Under the pieces are notes generated by a model. That model was given only the letters and a program-made list of their open reading frames with translations. It ran no database searches and was not told the DNA's origin. Made by a program: the position numbers and the translations under genes. From Tetrastigma voinierianum (Eukaryota > Streptophyta > Magnoliopsida > Vitales > Vitaceae), in assembly GCA_016808115.1 (NCBI GenBank), contig JAEQBH010005067.1:1-64000 (forward strand): DNA of 64,000 nt, in the 5' to 3' direction. Shown piece by piece: positions 1 through 13,602 of the stretch (its first letter is position 1; each line of letters opens with the position of its first letter).

Positions 1-1675
1 AACCTATGTGCCTCATATACATTGAGGCCCTTTATAGTAAAAATGGTCACATTGGCTGCACATCATACTTACCGAAACCATATCCAGCTATATGCGATAT
101 AGTTTCAAGAGTTGTTGTAAATCTTAATACAAACATATATTAAAACTAATTAGTTCTAATATATACATAAAGCGTGAATCGAGGCCTGATCCGGCCATGC
201 AATCGACTCTGAACATATTTGCTGAATAACTGAAGGGATCCCACGAAGAGTGAGCAATGTGATCGTTGAATTCTTGAGGCTACTCACAGCTGCAAAATGC
301 TATCTGATGGCACATCACTTAACATCCACATTCCCATACAATTTACAATGCATACATGGAATGGTTCTCTCATCGCATGAAGTAGTGTTTCCACGTGCCA
401 TACAGTCACCCACGACTCTCCATGCCGTACCTATGCTAAGTGTGAAAATCGTCCTTTAGTAATACCGATGACACCCGACTCTGAGCTTCTTGCGGCTCTG
501 ACACCAAGAACTAATTTGCTAATGGGTGAACCATCCGAGTCAATCCGACTCTATCACTCTTTCTAGGTCTAAATGATGAACATGACCGTGTGTTTCTTTT
601 AGGCAATAGAACTTTGGATCCCACACATGGTCTCACCATAACCACAGAACTTTTCGGATAGTCTGTGGTCTCTCACACCGTGCAAAACCTTTTCGGAATA
701 GTACCGCAGGTCTTTACCAGTGGTCTTTTATTCGGGTCTTTCACACCCTACAAAACCTTTTACGTCGTGCATGATCTTTTTATTCGAGTCTTTTACACCC
801 ATGTAGAACCTTTCGAATATTACCACGAGGTCTCCACCAATTCGAAATGACACACATTAATTATTTCTCATTTTATAATTTGAACTATGAGTCTTTATTA
901 GACGTAGTCCCAAAGACAACTCAACCCACATTCACCAAGAATGGTGAATAGCCATACCATACAACCACACCTATTTTATTTTCTAGAGTTTGTCGGTGCA
1001 TATGAAATGCATTATGCCATTCTCATCCAACACATGCCAATATATTAATCATGCATATATTAACCAGTCACATACTAACGCGACATGTTATTTATTCATA
1101 GCAATAACATCACATTAACTCATGAACAATCAACCATTTTAATTTCAAGATAATCACACAATTATATTTCATATAATTCAAACATCATGTTAACACATTA
1201 AATTCCATGCATTAACAATTCTTTTCCACACACACTCCAAGCCATTCATTTTCAGCAATATTTTGCAAACAACACACATGGACAATTTTAGTCCAACCAT
1301 CAACCAGGACTGTTTTAACAGTCTCCAGCGTGTCATGGGCATTGAAACCACCCAATTTTCAAGCGTGGTCCCACTCCGGAGGGCAAACTCACTGTTTATT
1401 TCAAATATTCCAACTACAATTTATGTTGTGAATAAGAAAAAACGCACAAATATACAAGTGCACAACGTTGTTGACGTCTAAAATGGAGTCCCCCAAATGT
1501 GTCGGTCAAATTTTGAGACTAATCAATGTACCACGGCCTCTTTCACCAAACCATTTTAATGGCTCTTAAGCCCGAAAATAAACCGAGTAGGAGAAATTTA
1601 CCTCCGGAGTTTGTGAAACACTCAAAGGCAGTCTTGTGCCCTTACCATGGGGAAGCGACTTTGCTTCTCGATACA
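1..1675 (-). repeat. LTR fragment, gypsy family A (copy A1)
   Basis: About 950-1675 aligns by eye with 2440-3170 and with 19.78-20.35 kb in the same order: a 'gtgcatatgaaatgcattatgcc' type block, a 'catcatgttaacaca' block, a 'ctacc...gagtttgt..aaac' block and 'ggg(a)agc(g/a)actttgcttct'. No protein-coding potential is convincing. It stops where copy A2 begins, so it looks like an LTR cut by, or recombined with, its neighbour. The minus orientation is inferred from the adjoining gag-pol. The left end lies outside the window. Confidence 0.55.
600..845. repeat. degenerate tandem repeat within LTR A1
   Basis: Roughly 60 bp units recur four times, each built around 'gtctttcacaccctgcaaaacctttt' variants followed by a 'cg.atagtaccgcaggtct' block. 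The copies differ by substitutions and small indels. Short open frames here are a by-product of the repeat. Confidence 0.6.
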
Positions 1676-3803
1676 TGACACCCCAAAACCGGGGTGTCCG
1701 TTGATAACTCGTCAACCGCGAATACTCGTGAATCCGTAGCCGGCACCTCACGAAAATCGGGCGATGTCTCCTTTGTGCGAGGAGCTCTACCCAGAGTACA
1801 TAACTGTCGATAATCCTAATGACCACCACGGGGTCCATGCGAGTAAAATAATGGCCACTTGGGCCGCGCATCCAGCCGCAAAATAAATGTCCCACCAAAT
1901 ATATATCATAGTTGAGGTTTTTTACATTACACATAGCCACAATACATATTAAAATTTTGAATTTTAGCCCATATTTACACCAAAAACATCAAAGCGATGG
2001 CTTTCTTCCAAAAATCCAGCCTCCCATAATGAGTCGTCTTCTCGAGAACGCTCCACAGCACCGGAAATATATTCCTGACCGGTGAGCAATTGCGATGGTG
2101 GAATTACCTAAATGGGTTCCTCCGCTAAGTGCATATGCAATGATTCAATATAAACACACACTCAGTAATCAGTGATCTACTTGAATGCCATACGTTTATC
2201 CATCACAGTCCTCTGAACTCTCATTCTGAAGCCATGTATGAAAACACCGTTTTCAAAAACAAACTTATTGTTCTGAAAACACATTTCTGAATTTGGTAAA
2301 GTATTGGACTACCCTCCGGCGAATGTGTTGGAGGCCCCAGCTTCCTAAACAATTCATGGGCTCCTGGCGTGTAATTGTTGGACCATTTCAACAAATTCTC
2401 GAAAGTAATCCATTTAAATTCCTTTACCGCAACCATGTTCGTTTTACTTTTCTTTCATGTCATGCACTCACACCTAATTTCTAGGTTACCCGATGCATAT
2501 GAAATGCATTATGCCAATTCAACACAATTTATATCAATATATCAATTATGCATATATTCTCAAATTTGCACTCATACCACATGTTATTGATTTTGATCGA
2601 CGACACCCACATTTGCTGTGAGCTAATCACGATTCCATTTCCAATGGCCTACACAATTATGTTTTGCATGTAATTGTAGCATCATGTTAACACAGTAAGT
2701 TCATTGTAACCTATTAATTTCCACAACTCAAACCATTCCTTTAAACAATTTCATGCACGTCATGGGCGTTTTGGTCGATTCATACAAACCGGAATTGTTT
2801 TACGGTCCCAAAAGCGAAATAGTGGGTTGTCAGTAGGCGGCCCACTCACCAAACACTCCAGTTCCACTTTGTGGAGCGAATTCATCCTTCTTTGACCGCT
2901 TCAATTCATAATTTAATGCAAAAGTATACCTGGTAAGCTGAGCAGGTCATGGACTATCTCAGCAGAATCTAAAAATTCCAACAATTACATTACAGTTTTG
3001 GGACCGATCAAACAACCACTCACGGCCTCAAATCAACTCAAGCATTTACAAAACACTTAAACAATGGGTGATAAGTAGGATAAAACCCTACCTTTCAAAG
3101 TTTGTCGAAACTGGCAGGTACCCGTGCGTAGCCACTTTAACGTGGGGAGCAACTTTGCTTCTTGTCTCGTATTAGAAAGCGAAGCAGTCCGTCATGGAAT
3201 TCCTAGAGAGAAGGTAGAGCTTCTCTCTAAAATCCCCTCTTTTCTCTCTCCTATCCCACGGTTTGTTCCTTCCCCTCTCACCCACTGGTTGGGTCAACTT
3301 GGTCAAGAGAATTGTCCTCTCTTGCCCGCAGTAATCGATATCCGTTTGCTCCCAAGGTTATATCCACTTATCCATCAACCAGATTTCCTTCCACTCCTGA
3401 GTGCCATTTGTCATTCATAGGCCCACTTAAGCTCATGTTTGACCCTTTCTTCCCAGGACACGTGGCACTTCTTGGGCCACTCATAAAGTGTAGTGTCGCT
3501 CCTCCGTGCCTCGAAAAATGTGAAATTCCGATTGTCTAAAAATTCAGCAGTCGACATGGTAGCGTTCGTGAAGCCGATTCCAACGGTGAAATTACGTTTA
3601 GATCATCAAGAGATGCGAAAATTCAGTTTTGTGAAATTACCATTTTGCCTTTTTTTAGAAAATTGGAATTTGCTCGACTCTTACATTCTCCTCGCCAAAG
3701 ATTTAGCGAGTGCGGACCAATCCTGCGACTCACATGCATATGCAAGCATCTTTCTCCATGCATATGTAAACTAGTCATTTAAGTATTAAACAACTAAACC
3801 ACA
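1676..3803 (-). repeat. LTR, gypsy family A (copy A2), probable 3' LTR of the minus-strand element
   Basis: It begins TGACACCCCAAAACC on the plus strand and ends ...AAACCACA. Read on the minus strand, TGTGGTTTAG follows a purine-rich GGATGGAAGG, as expected for a polypurine tract beside a 3' LTR. The block at 1750-1790 matches 19,050-19,090, and the block at 3575-3660 (GATTCCAACGGTGAAAT, then a GAAATTAC.ATTTTGCCTTTT block) matches 20,745-20,830. The borders are inferred; the family membership is well supported. Confidence 0.55.
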
Positions 3804-3829
3804 TACCTTCCATCCTAAACAAGAGATGG

Positions 3830-6800
3830 TGGCGCATCGTATCCTCGCTCCCACGTTGACTCCTCCTCCCGCGGTGCTGCCATAGCACCCTTACCCCAAC
3901 CTCACGGTCTTGCGTCGCGAAACACGATCCGGCTGTCCACAATGCACACCTAAGTCCTACTCAGGTCCCATCCGTGTCGACCTTAATCTACCAGTCGCTC
4001 ATAGGCTAGATCGGGTATGCCTTAGACATGGAGGCGTGAAATACACCGTGGACGACATGTGGCGGCGAAGCCAGCCGTTACTTCTGGCCTTTGCCCTCTC
4101 GAGTATCTCGAAGGTCAATAAACCTCGGCAATAAGCACGCAAACGTGAACGGCCACTCCTCATAGGCATGCCTTGAATGGTCTCTGACCTCAGAACTCAG
4201 GGTCGACGTCGTACATTAGCACTTAGCTCTTTTCACCAGGCTCGGCGTGAGGCGTTAGCCGTATCAAGCTCACCTTCTCGGAGGTGTCTCTGGCAGTTAG
4301 GACAGGTGATGGAGCTCTCCTCAGTCGATATAACGATGATCACACACATGGCCTCAGCATTTGTTTCAGCCTGGTACCATCCTTCTCCCTTTAATAAGCG
4401 TTATTTGTAGGCGAAAGATTCCACTAAGGTAAAGTCTCTTCATTTCTCTTATGATCCAAGACGCATGCTGGCGTGTCCTCTAACACACAGCTATAGTCCT
4501 CTCATTACGACCATCGTACGTGGGTGGAAGTACTCATAGTGGTAAAAATTATTGCCCATAGCCTTTTGGAAAATCTTCCAAAAGTGCGTCGTAAACCTCG
4601 GGTCTCTATCGACACTATGGATCGGTACTCCGGCATGTAGTCGGACTATCTCTGATCTGCATTCAGGAATCTCTCAATGTGAAGGTCATCCGCACGGTTA
4701 GAAAATGTGTCGACTTCATGATCCGGTCCACTATCGCTATACGCATCATGTCCCTACGATTGTCCGTGGCAAAATTAGGTCACAAAATCCATTGTGGCGT
4801 GCTCCACTTCCACTCGATACCTCGATGTTTGATAGCCTGCGGTTCTAGGTGCCGACCATAACTGGCGACGTGAGACATCGTCGAACAAAGTCCTAAGTGT
4901 CTCTTCGTTTCAGCCTCCCAGTAATATTGACAACGAAGATCTGGTACATCCTTACGTGCCGCACAGACACACAGCTAGTCGAGAGCAATGAAACTCCCCA
5001 GAATCTCCTCTCGGAAATCGGTCAGCGGGGAACCACTGCAGTCCTCTATACCGAGGCTACCGCCTGCGTGGACCAGTCCGACCCTAAATCACATGTACTG
5101 GCGCTGCCCGGTCCACTGATGAACACTATCTCAGGCGTCTGCTTCACAGGATTTCCAGTCTTTCACCTTTCGATAGTGGCAGTGTAGCCACTTTAAAATC
5201 CCAATTACCGTATTCTTTGCTCGTTGTCTTGTAGCTAGCCGCCCCACAGTCACCGAGCATCGCTATCACTCGGGAAGCTATACCGTGTACTCCCCTGTGA
5301 CTTCAGGCCCGAGTGCGCCGGCCACCACATTTACCTTACTAGGATGGTAATCACAAAGTGAAGTCATAATCCTCTAAATTCCATCCATCGTTGCCTCATA
5401 TTTGGTCCATTTGCGTGAAAATGTGCCGGACTTTGTGGTGCGAGTACACCTCGGCGCTCACCATATAAGTAGTGGCGTCAAATCTTCAAGGCGAGGCTTC
5501 ATAGCCGCCAGCTCCATGTCGTGTGGGGTAGTGCGCTCATGATTCTTCTAATGGCGGAACCATGGCTACCACCCTCTCGGATTTGCATCAAAACTTCATT
5601 AATCCCAGGCCCTCGAGGCATCACAGCCTGCTATTACTTTGACCCTGTCCGGGACTATCAAGATAGGAGGCTGAGTAAGTCTCCTCTTTAACTCTGGAAT
5701 GCCTCCTGCATGGTATCCCGATCAAACTTTACCTCTTCGAGTCAATCTAAATCATGGGTACTACTAATCGAGAGAAATCCTCGATGAATCTCATAGTACC
5801 CGGCCAATCAAATTGCCTATCTTGAAGGCCATCTTGGCCTCTCCCAACTCATTACGGCCTACGACCTTATACGCGGGTCCAGCGAGCCGCGCTGATCGTG
5901 ACTTACGTGTCCCGAAATCTCACCTCCGTAAGCGGCTTCCTTCTTGAACGGCGTCAGAGCGATGTTCTCCGACAAACGCAACACAATCCTCAAGTGATAC
6001 TCATGCTCCCACTCGGTAGGGTAGGTCAAGATGTCATCCGAAGACTCGACAAAGTGATCCTAGATAAGGTTGGAATACCCTATGCATGAGATCCATGAAT
6101 ACCGCTGGGCGTCGTCGATCGAAGGCATCCTTTGTAAACTCAAAGTGCCCATAACGTGTCCTAAGCTTTGTCTTAGGGATATCTGTCTCCCTAACCCTCA
6201 GCTGATGGTAACCGGTCTGAAGATCTAACCGGTGTTCGCGCTCCTCTCAACTGATCAAACAAATCGTCAGTCCTCGGTAATGGGTACTGATTCTTGATCG
6301 TAACCTATTGATTACGTAATCAATGCATAATTGGTCTTGTCCTTCTTCTTCACAAATAGAACGGGCGCCCCATGGTAGTACCAGTCATGACACCTTAATC
6401 AGTAGCTCCTATGTTTGGACTGCGAGTTCCTGTAACTCAAGCGGTGCCCATCTATCACGGAGTCATAGAGATGCGTTGAAATACTGGGTGTAAGCTTCGA
6501 TACGAAGTACAACCCTGCGGAGAGCAATCCGAGTAGCTCATCGGGAAAACGTCCTCGTGCCCGCCAAACTACTCGAGGTAAAAATCTAAGTCGATCTCAC
6601 CTCATCCTCTGGGTAAAGGCTCATTGCTTGACCGTGCTGTCCCGCGTGACACTTGGACTGTGCAGCATGCGGGGCGAAATGTCGTACTTGTCCCTTGAAA
6701 TACAATACGAGTACCATCCTGCGTGTAGGCGGTAACCCTCCTACGCTCCGCGATCGATGCGACTACGTAGGTACTTCGGCCAATCCATCCCGGGATGGCC

Positions 6801-7130
6801 CGGTCGAATAGCGTATCTGTGATCCTCAAGTCCGCGTGGCGAAATCCCAGAGATCTCTGGCTTCGCGACCACGACATATCATCCGCATCCTTGCCACAAT
6901 CCTAGGGAACTCACATCGTGGGCTCCTCGAGGTCTCAACCTCTAAGCCCGACTCTATCACAAGCTGATGGCGATAGTGATGAAACACCGAGATCAAATAA
7001 CATCTTGCCCATAGGCGAGACTCGCCAACGATACTGTATGGTGGTTGATCTGTTATTTCCGACACTGCCCAGGGTGTGATGGCGTGAACCGCCCTGGGCC
7101 TAGAATCCACAATGCGTGGGCCTCGATCCT
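3830..7130 (-). pseudogene. gypsy pol pseudogene (protease-RT-RNase H-integrase-chromodomain)
   Basis: Motifs visible on the minus strand, 5' to 3': a protease/linker stretch ending VTAYTQDGTRIVFQG (about 6,750-6,700); RT with APVLFVKKK (about 6,375-6,340), NQYPLP...DDLFDQLRGA (about 6,290-6,235) and a GYHQLRVRETDIPKT block (about 6,210-6,165); an eroded active site, SSDDIL, near 6,035, where plants usually have F(I/V)DDIL; an RNase H end resembling NVVADALSR, read here as VNVVAGAL (about 5,335-5,310); integrase with an EHATMDFVT block (about 4,800) and a DRDPRFTTHFWKIFQKAMG block (about 4,620-4,560); and a TWER tail near 3,850. In family terms the protein is cut into protease, RT/RNase H and integrase that copy and insert the element. 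Multiple frameshifts and stops make this copy non-functional. The ATG-started frames in the area are fragments. Confidence 0.8.
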
Positions 7131-7199
7131 CTGCTTGGCCCTAACCTAGCCTCATTTTCACATTGTAACGGGAGTGCCGGGTCATGACTCCACAGGGCT

Positions 7200-8055
7200 G
7201 AAAATGGCTCCTCGCTGTAAGGACATGGGGATATGTGCCTCCTGCCACGTCTCAGGCGGTGGACTATCTTGTAAATATGGATCTATCTGGAGACAAATCT
7301 CTCTGTAGGTTATTTGGCATTGTTGCTTCATCACCCCAGTGTATGTTGATCAATCTTTGGCTGGATAGTGCATTTTTGGAACCTATTTGCCAGGCTAAGC
7401 CCTCGCCTCTCAGATCAGAAGAAGAGCGACTCTCAGCCCTCTTGTTCTTAACTTTCAGTAAGGTGCTCAGAGCATCGTGAATTACTCTCTCTCCATGATG
7501 AGTTTGTCCCCGATAATGGAATCTGTGTCCACCTGGGCGAGATCACCACAAATTCTGCCCCAGCGGACAGCTGACCATTCGATCTGTTTGGCCGCCTCCG
7601 TATTGTAGATCATCAAATAAAACCAGTGCTCGTGGATCTAGCCCGTAATCATCTGATCGTAATCCACAATGCCAACTCTAGACTCACGGGTGCCGCGTAA
7701 GAACATATGGAAATCTTTTATGAACATCTGAACTCTGCGCCCCGTGTCTGTTGAATCAGAGATCTTGGATTCACATTATGGAACTGTACCTCTAGTGGAA
7801 CGTAGTGATCCCAATGATGTTATTGTGGAATTGTCGCCTTCAACGCTACCGACAGTGAACCGATGTTCTGCCATGGTGATCTCTCCCACAGGAATTTGGG
7901 AGGATGATGTGATCTCATTACCTCTGGGGTTGCTCAGGTTATCTTCCCGATTTTCCCATTTGCGCCAGCATTGTATAACGACGCCAATCCTGACTAACCA
8001 AACTGTGTTATTGGTGGTAACGTTTAATGGGCGACCTCTAAGTCGCAACCCCTGT
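7200..8055 (-). pseudogene. gypsy gag pseudogene
   Basis: The minus strand reads RGRPLNVTTNNT from about 8,045, resembling the RGRP-type start of chromovirus gag proteins. It continues through a 90-codon frame (8,048-7,776) and then broken segments rich in Arg/Ser/Asn to about 7,200, immediately before the protease/RT segment. Gag would package element RNA in cytoplasmic particles. No intact zinc knuckle could be read. The call leans on position upstream of pol as much as on sequence. Confidence 0.5.
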
Positions 8056-8140
8056 TGTCATCTGTATCGAAATAACGGTCAAATTCAATCGAAGTATCTC
8101 TGGTTATAACGACCTCGATTCATTCGGGATCAAAAATCAC

Positions 8141-8930
8141 CGAAGCGAATCGAAATCGGTGAGACATTGGAACGTTTATGGCGCGGTTAATATATTATAT
8201 CGTCTCGATTATGATTAATATTGAAATCGTTCAATATAAAACGTTGAATATGTCGTTGGTTCGGGGTTATGTTGTTGAATATTAATCGTGTTGATGGTAT
8301 TTCATTCGTTGATTAACGCATATGAACCGATCGATCGGTCGGATTATTCGGACTGGGATTGCGCCGGTTGATCCGTGAGAGACTACGGTTTTATCGATCG
8401 TCTGGATTGCCATTGTCCACGCGATCTTCGCGAATTAATGAGATTATCGCGGACCAGTTTTGAATCATGAACCGCGGAATTGATGATCAGATCATTTAAA
8501 GAAGTTGATTTCTAAAAATCTATTCTTTCTCTCTAACTTTTCTATCTCGCTTCTTCTCTAAAGCCGGTTGGAACTTAGTTCAGGACATCTCTCTTCCTAT
8601 CACCCTTCATTAGTTGATTACCTTATCTCTTCCACCTCTTTCAGTTTATTAATAGCGTCATCGTATGTGCCATGACCGCGCCATTCAATAGTAGTAGTTC
8701 TGCGTAATAATTAAACATCTTGTTGCTCAAAATATCGATAATATTCACGCTTTGAAAATGTGTGTGAAAATTAAATTTGCTTCAGATTGGATCAATCGGT
8801 AATCAGTATTGGATTGAATAGTTAACGATTGAGTTGGTTTCATTAAGTCTGGAAAAATTGGACGGGACGAGTATTACCATTCTGCTTTTGAAAATTATGG
8901 TTCTGGTTTCTGGGTTTATCTTATAAAATG
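8141..8930. other. non-coding; probable gypsy leader remnant
   Basis: There is no open frame of note and no second copy of the A-type LTR. Many 'atcg/tcgat' words occur and GC is a little higher than in the following array. It lies directly upstream (minus sense) of the gag remnant, so a 5' leader is the simplest reading. Confidence 0.35.
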
Positions 8931-10210
8931 AATTTAATTATTATGAAATTCAAATTTATATTTAACAAATTATAATGTTAATAATAATAATTATATTTAT
9001 TATTAAAGATTAATTATTTAACAAGTTTATAAATATTGAAATATAAATATTTAATTTATTAATTAAAATTATATTATATTTTTTAACAAGATTTATAAAT
9101 ATTAAAATATAATCAATTTATTTTATTATTAAAATTACTAATATCTTTTAACAAGATTTACTCCTTTTAAACCGGAAGTAAAGTAATAAGCAGATAAATA
9201 TTTAATTTATTATAGAAGACTATTATTTTAACTTCACCAAGATATATCAGAATAAGAAGTTCAATGAATAAAATGCAATTTATGATTAATATTATAGATA
9301 AATTATATTTGCTCAATATTTATCTTACTCTGGAAAATATTAAAATCGAATAAATAATTTAATTTATTCATATGGATTAAAATTATATTTAAAAACAAGA
9401 TTATCTTTAATGAATGAATTTTAAAATAAATAAATAATTTAATTTATTATTATGAATTAAATTATATTTTAGAAAGATTTATCTTTTAATAGATAAATGT
9501 TAAGTATATAAATAATTTAATTTAATATAAGGAATTAAATTAATTTTTAAAAACATTTATCAAGATAAATGTTAAATAGATATATAATTTAATTTATTTT
9601 TAGGAATTAAATTATATTTTAACAAGAGTTATCTTTTAATGGATAATTGTCAAATAGAAATATAATTTAATTTATTCTTAGAAATTAAATTGTATTTTGC
9701 TAAAATTATCTGAATAATTGTTATATAGATAAACAATTTTAATTTATTATTCAAAATCAAATTATATTTTAACAATATTTATCTTATAAATGTTAAATAA
9801 ATATATAATTAATTTTCTTTAGAATTAAATTATATTTTAACGGAATTATCCTTTAATGTATAATTGTAAATAGATGTATAATTTAATTTATTCTTATGAA
9901 TTCAATTGTATTTATATAATAATGATCCTTTAATTGATAATTGTTAAATAAATATATAATTTAATTTTATTCTTAGGAATTAAATTATATTTTTAATAAG
10001 AACTATCCTTTAATGGATAATTGTTAAATAGATATATATTTTAATTTATTTTTCAAAGGAATTAAAGTTATGTTTGTAAGGTAATGGAACAATTATCAAT
10101 AATAAACTATTATCATATTGTATAAATCAATTATATTTAACTAGAGAATTATCCTTTAATGGATAAATATTTAAATAGATATAATTAATTTATTAATAAA
10201 ATTATGGATT
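8930..10210. repeat. AT-rich tandem array, unit about 75 bp
   Basis: The word 'gaattaaattatatttta' recurs with small changes at about 9,454, 9,531, 9,603, 9,680, 9,750, 9,822, 9,897, 9,977 and 10,060, a spacing of 70-83 bp. Between these come 'atcctttaatggataattgttaaatagatatataatttaattta' type blocks (differing in each copy). The array fades into similar AT-rich DNA at both ends. Indels between copies show an old array. Confidence 0.8.
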
Positions 10211-10660
10211 TAATTAAGACGTTCTGTTGTTTTAAGGTATTTAAATTATTAAATTATAGTAAACAACTTACATGTTCGAGAAAATTATATCTAGTATGTT
10301 TATAATGCTTATTCTAGAATTAGTTTAACTATATATATTTGCTGAATTAGAGAAATCTAGAGATCAAGTTTGATTGAATTTAAAGATAAGAACTACCATG
10401 CAATGTGATGGATAAAAGTTGGACAAATGTGAGGATCATAGTTAAGAGACTCCCTTATGGTTAGCTAATAAATATTTTAGTGGGAGCAACCAGCCTAAAG
10501 TTGGAGCTCCTTACTTAAGAAATATTGAAACGAAGATCAATGTGAATTATCGCCATCCGAGGAAACCCTCGGCCGTTACTTAGACGACAAGAGAATCCTA
10601 TGAAGCGGTCGTATTTGCCTTCTTAAAGCCATTATAAAATTTTTCTTTTCTAAACTTGTG
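10211..10660. other. unassigned non-coding DNA
   Basis: No convincing coding frame or repeat match is seen. The stretch at 10,540-10,620 is less AT-rich ('ccgaggaaaccctcggccg', a short hairpin-capable palindrome) and resembles LTR or leader DNA, but no partner was found. Confidence 0.3.
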
Positions 10661-11009
10661 ATTTTATAAAATTTAATGACCTCTGTTTAATATCTGAGAC
10701 ATATAAAATACAGTATATATACAGTTTAAACTTTTAAACATGGCAATACTTAACGCTAATAAAGAGCCTGAAACATCACATTTTCATAAACCAAAACTAT
10801 GTACATACATATACACAACTATATAAGTTCAAGTTTTTTTCTTACAAAGTTGATTAATACGCGCATACTACGAAAATCAGAGAATCTTGCTTTATATCCC
10901 GGCGTCCGGCGTGCCTATACCTAGAAAATAGTTTTTAAAACAGTAAAATAATGAGCTAAACGAGCTCAGTGAGTGTATGCTTTAAAAATACTTGCTTTTT
11001 CGCCAAATG

Positions 11010-11215
11010 TCTCAAAGCTGTAAGCTATATTTGAGAAGCATTTTCCCGGAAGTCCTTGCTTGCTTGCTATAAAAGTTTCTAAAACTTTTCATCCTTATGC
11101 TTGCTTGCTTTGCTTTAAAGTTTCTGAAACTTTCATCATATCTTGATTGCTTTGCTATAAAAGTTTCATAAAACTTTTCATAATATGCTTGCTTGCTTAC
11201 CAATAGTTGATTGTA
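11010..11215. repeat. short tandem repeat inside LTR B1
   Basis: Four or so units of 45-55 bp carry 'gcttgcttgctataaaagtttctaaaacttttcat' variants. The 'gcttgctt' word recurs again near 11,620 and 11,660. Low complexity; any reading frame here is fortuitous. Confidence 0.65.
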
Positions 11216-13602
11216 GCCAAACTATATGAAAAATGTATAAATCCAAGATCAACCAGGCCTTTTCTGCCCATTTGTACTTCCTAGTAAACACACGGAACTG
11301 GGCTTCAACCGTCTTGGAGTGGAAGGACACAGGTCCATCACTCTTTTTTTTTAAGGCAAATATGGTGGAAGAGACCTCATGTCTACGTCACCATAATCAC
11401 AACTAAGCCCAGCGATCTTCTGCCGCTCTGATCGTGCATCACGGTCCCCTTTAATATGCCATAATGCATGAACTAAGTTTACCGACCAGGCAAATCTAAA
11501 ATGCATGGAATGATGTCTTAACTTCACCGTGCACGTACGGAATACCTCTGACTGATATGCTTTATTTAAAACTATGGATTTTCTTTAGGCCTGATTTATA
11601 AAATATAGTTTTTGTTTGTTTGCTTGCTTAGCGACACTGGTTTAATAAATCAAAACCATTGCTTGCTTGTTTGAAATATAGTTTAACCAAAATCAAAACA
11701 TTGTATACCAAGTAAACTATTTATACTATACACTAGTATTGAAAAAAAGTTTAGAACACTCCTTTTTCAGTTTATATCAATTAGGCGAGCTTACAGATTT
11801 CTCCGCCTAAAGCACACCTACACCTCAGAGAATACGGTAACTTATTAATTATGCAATCATGCAAGAACTTAACGTGAGCACAGCGACTCTCTGACAGTTC
11901 GGATTTTAGCAAATTCACATGAATCACATTAGGGTCACCTGACATTCATGCAAATCCAAATGAACAAATTACCGCGAGCACAAAAGCCTAAAAAAACCAC
12001 TCATTTTGTAATTTTTTTCCAACGGTACTCTCCGAACTATTACTAAAATTATACAAATAGTCTTCAAAATTATGGAAACTCTCCATATCAGTCCTTTGTA
12101 TCAATGACATCTCTTTAAATTTAAAATTTAAATTCCTTCTCTAAGGCCTTCAACACTAACACAAATAGAACCGTGCTGTTTTTACCGACAGTAGTACCTT
12201 TAAACGTCTTACAAACCCAATCTTAATGTTGTCCAAAATTAACTTCAAACATTGATTTGATTATGGAGCCAAAGGTCTAAGCAACCCCCAGCACCCAAAA
12301 TCAGATTATAAACCAATTGGTCGATTTTTAACTTTAACATCACCATAGTAACACATCCATTTTGGCGGCTTAGCAACCAAACACTCTAAAAATCGAAATA
12401 GAATTCCCAAATAAATTTTCAGTAGAAAGTTAAATATTTCAGGTATAATCATCCCAACAAATATATTCTCATTAATTCCAAAACACACTTAGCCAAAACA
12501 GTCCAAAACTCAAGTTACATAATTTTTGATGCCAAATTGGTTAGCTCCTTTGGATACCCTCTTTGTTATTCTTGATTTCTAGGGTCTTAACTCCATAAAT
12601 TGGAAATAGTTTTTTCACTCATTTGAAGCTATGGTTCTAAGGTTTCTTCTCCAATTGAAATTACCCAATTTGGATCACCAAAACTCGGGTTATTGTATTT
12701 TACATCTAGATTACTCAAATTGACATAACAGAATTTGCACATAGCTCCACTTTAACATATTTCTAGGCACTTTGGGGTTACAATTTGCATACACTTCCTT
12801 CAAGTAAATTATTACCCTAGAATTCTATTTTACCAAGAATTTTTAATCACTCAATTTGGATGATTGAAACTCAACTTATGGTCAAAACACTATAACAATA
12901 CCCAAAATAGAGCATAACTCGTGAGCTACACGAGCTCACCTTTAAGTCCATATTTGGGAGCCTTAGAGCTACAATTTGCTCTCGGTCCCTTCTATATATT
13001 TGTAGCCCTATCTCTTATGGTTCTTTTCCAATTAGAATCACTTCATTTGGATAATTATAACTTAATCTATATCAAAAAAGAACATGGGTTTTTACAAAAT
13101 TTTGACAGCATTTCCTTTGAAACAACGTTCTCCCTTTTTACAATCATTCCTCAAAACTAATCTAACCAATCTAACAATGATGATAAACTGCTATCAGTAC
13201 AGCTCTAGGAACTAGATCAAGAACCCAAGAACCATGAAATCCATATAAAAAAGGTCAAAAGTTCAATAACCATACCAAAATCAAAAATAAAATAATTTCA
13301 TACAAAACCATAGAATTAGGAAATATTTCATGTTTATCTTATATAACTCAGTTTCACCATACAACACTAACAGAATATGGGGTTTGGTGTCCTGCAACAG
13401 ACCACAGAATGAACAACTAACACCATGAAAAATGTACAAAGCATAAGTAAATCTACATGATTCCAAACAAATCATACCTTAATTTCTTACTCCTTCTTCC
13501 TCTTCTTCTTCTCTTCAATACAGCTACTCTTCTCTCCTTTTTTCTCCCAAAACGTGGAGCCACTAGAGATTTTGTGAGATCAAATGAGCTATTTGTTTGT
13601 CT

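Larger units (their letters stand above)
3804..8140 (-). mobile_element. degenerate Ty3/gypsy chromovirus (Del/Tekay-like) internal region
   Basis: Read on the minus strand, the order is gag, protease, reverse transcriptase, RNase H, integrase, chromodomain tail, which is the Ty3/gypsy order. The VLW...TWER tail after integrase near 3,840-3,885 is typical of plant chromoviruses of the Del/Tekay type. All domains are broken by stops and frameshifts, so the element cannot code for its own movement. No matching LTR was found on the gag side; 8.1-8.9 kb is leader-like and the 5' LTR is apparently lost. Confidence 0.8.

Noticed and set aside
1566..1940. 124-codon minus-strand frame
   Set aside because: It spans the junction of two LTR copies, and its counterpart in copy A3 is not open.
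3830..7130. Integrated plant pararetrovirus
   Set aside because: The domain order has integrase and a chromodomain tail after RNase H, which is Ty3/gypsy; no movement-protein or coat-type region was seen.
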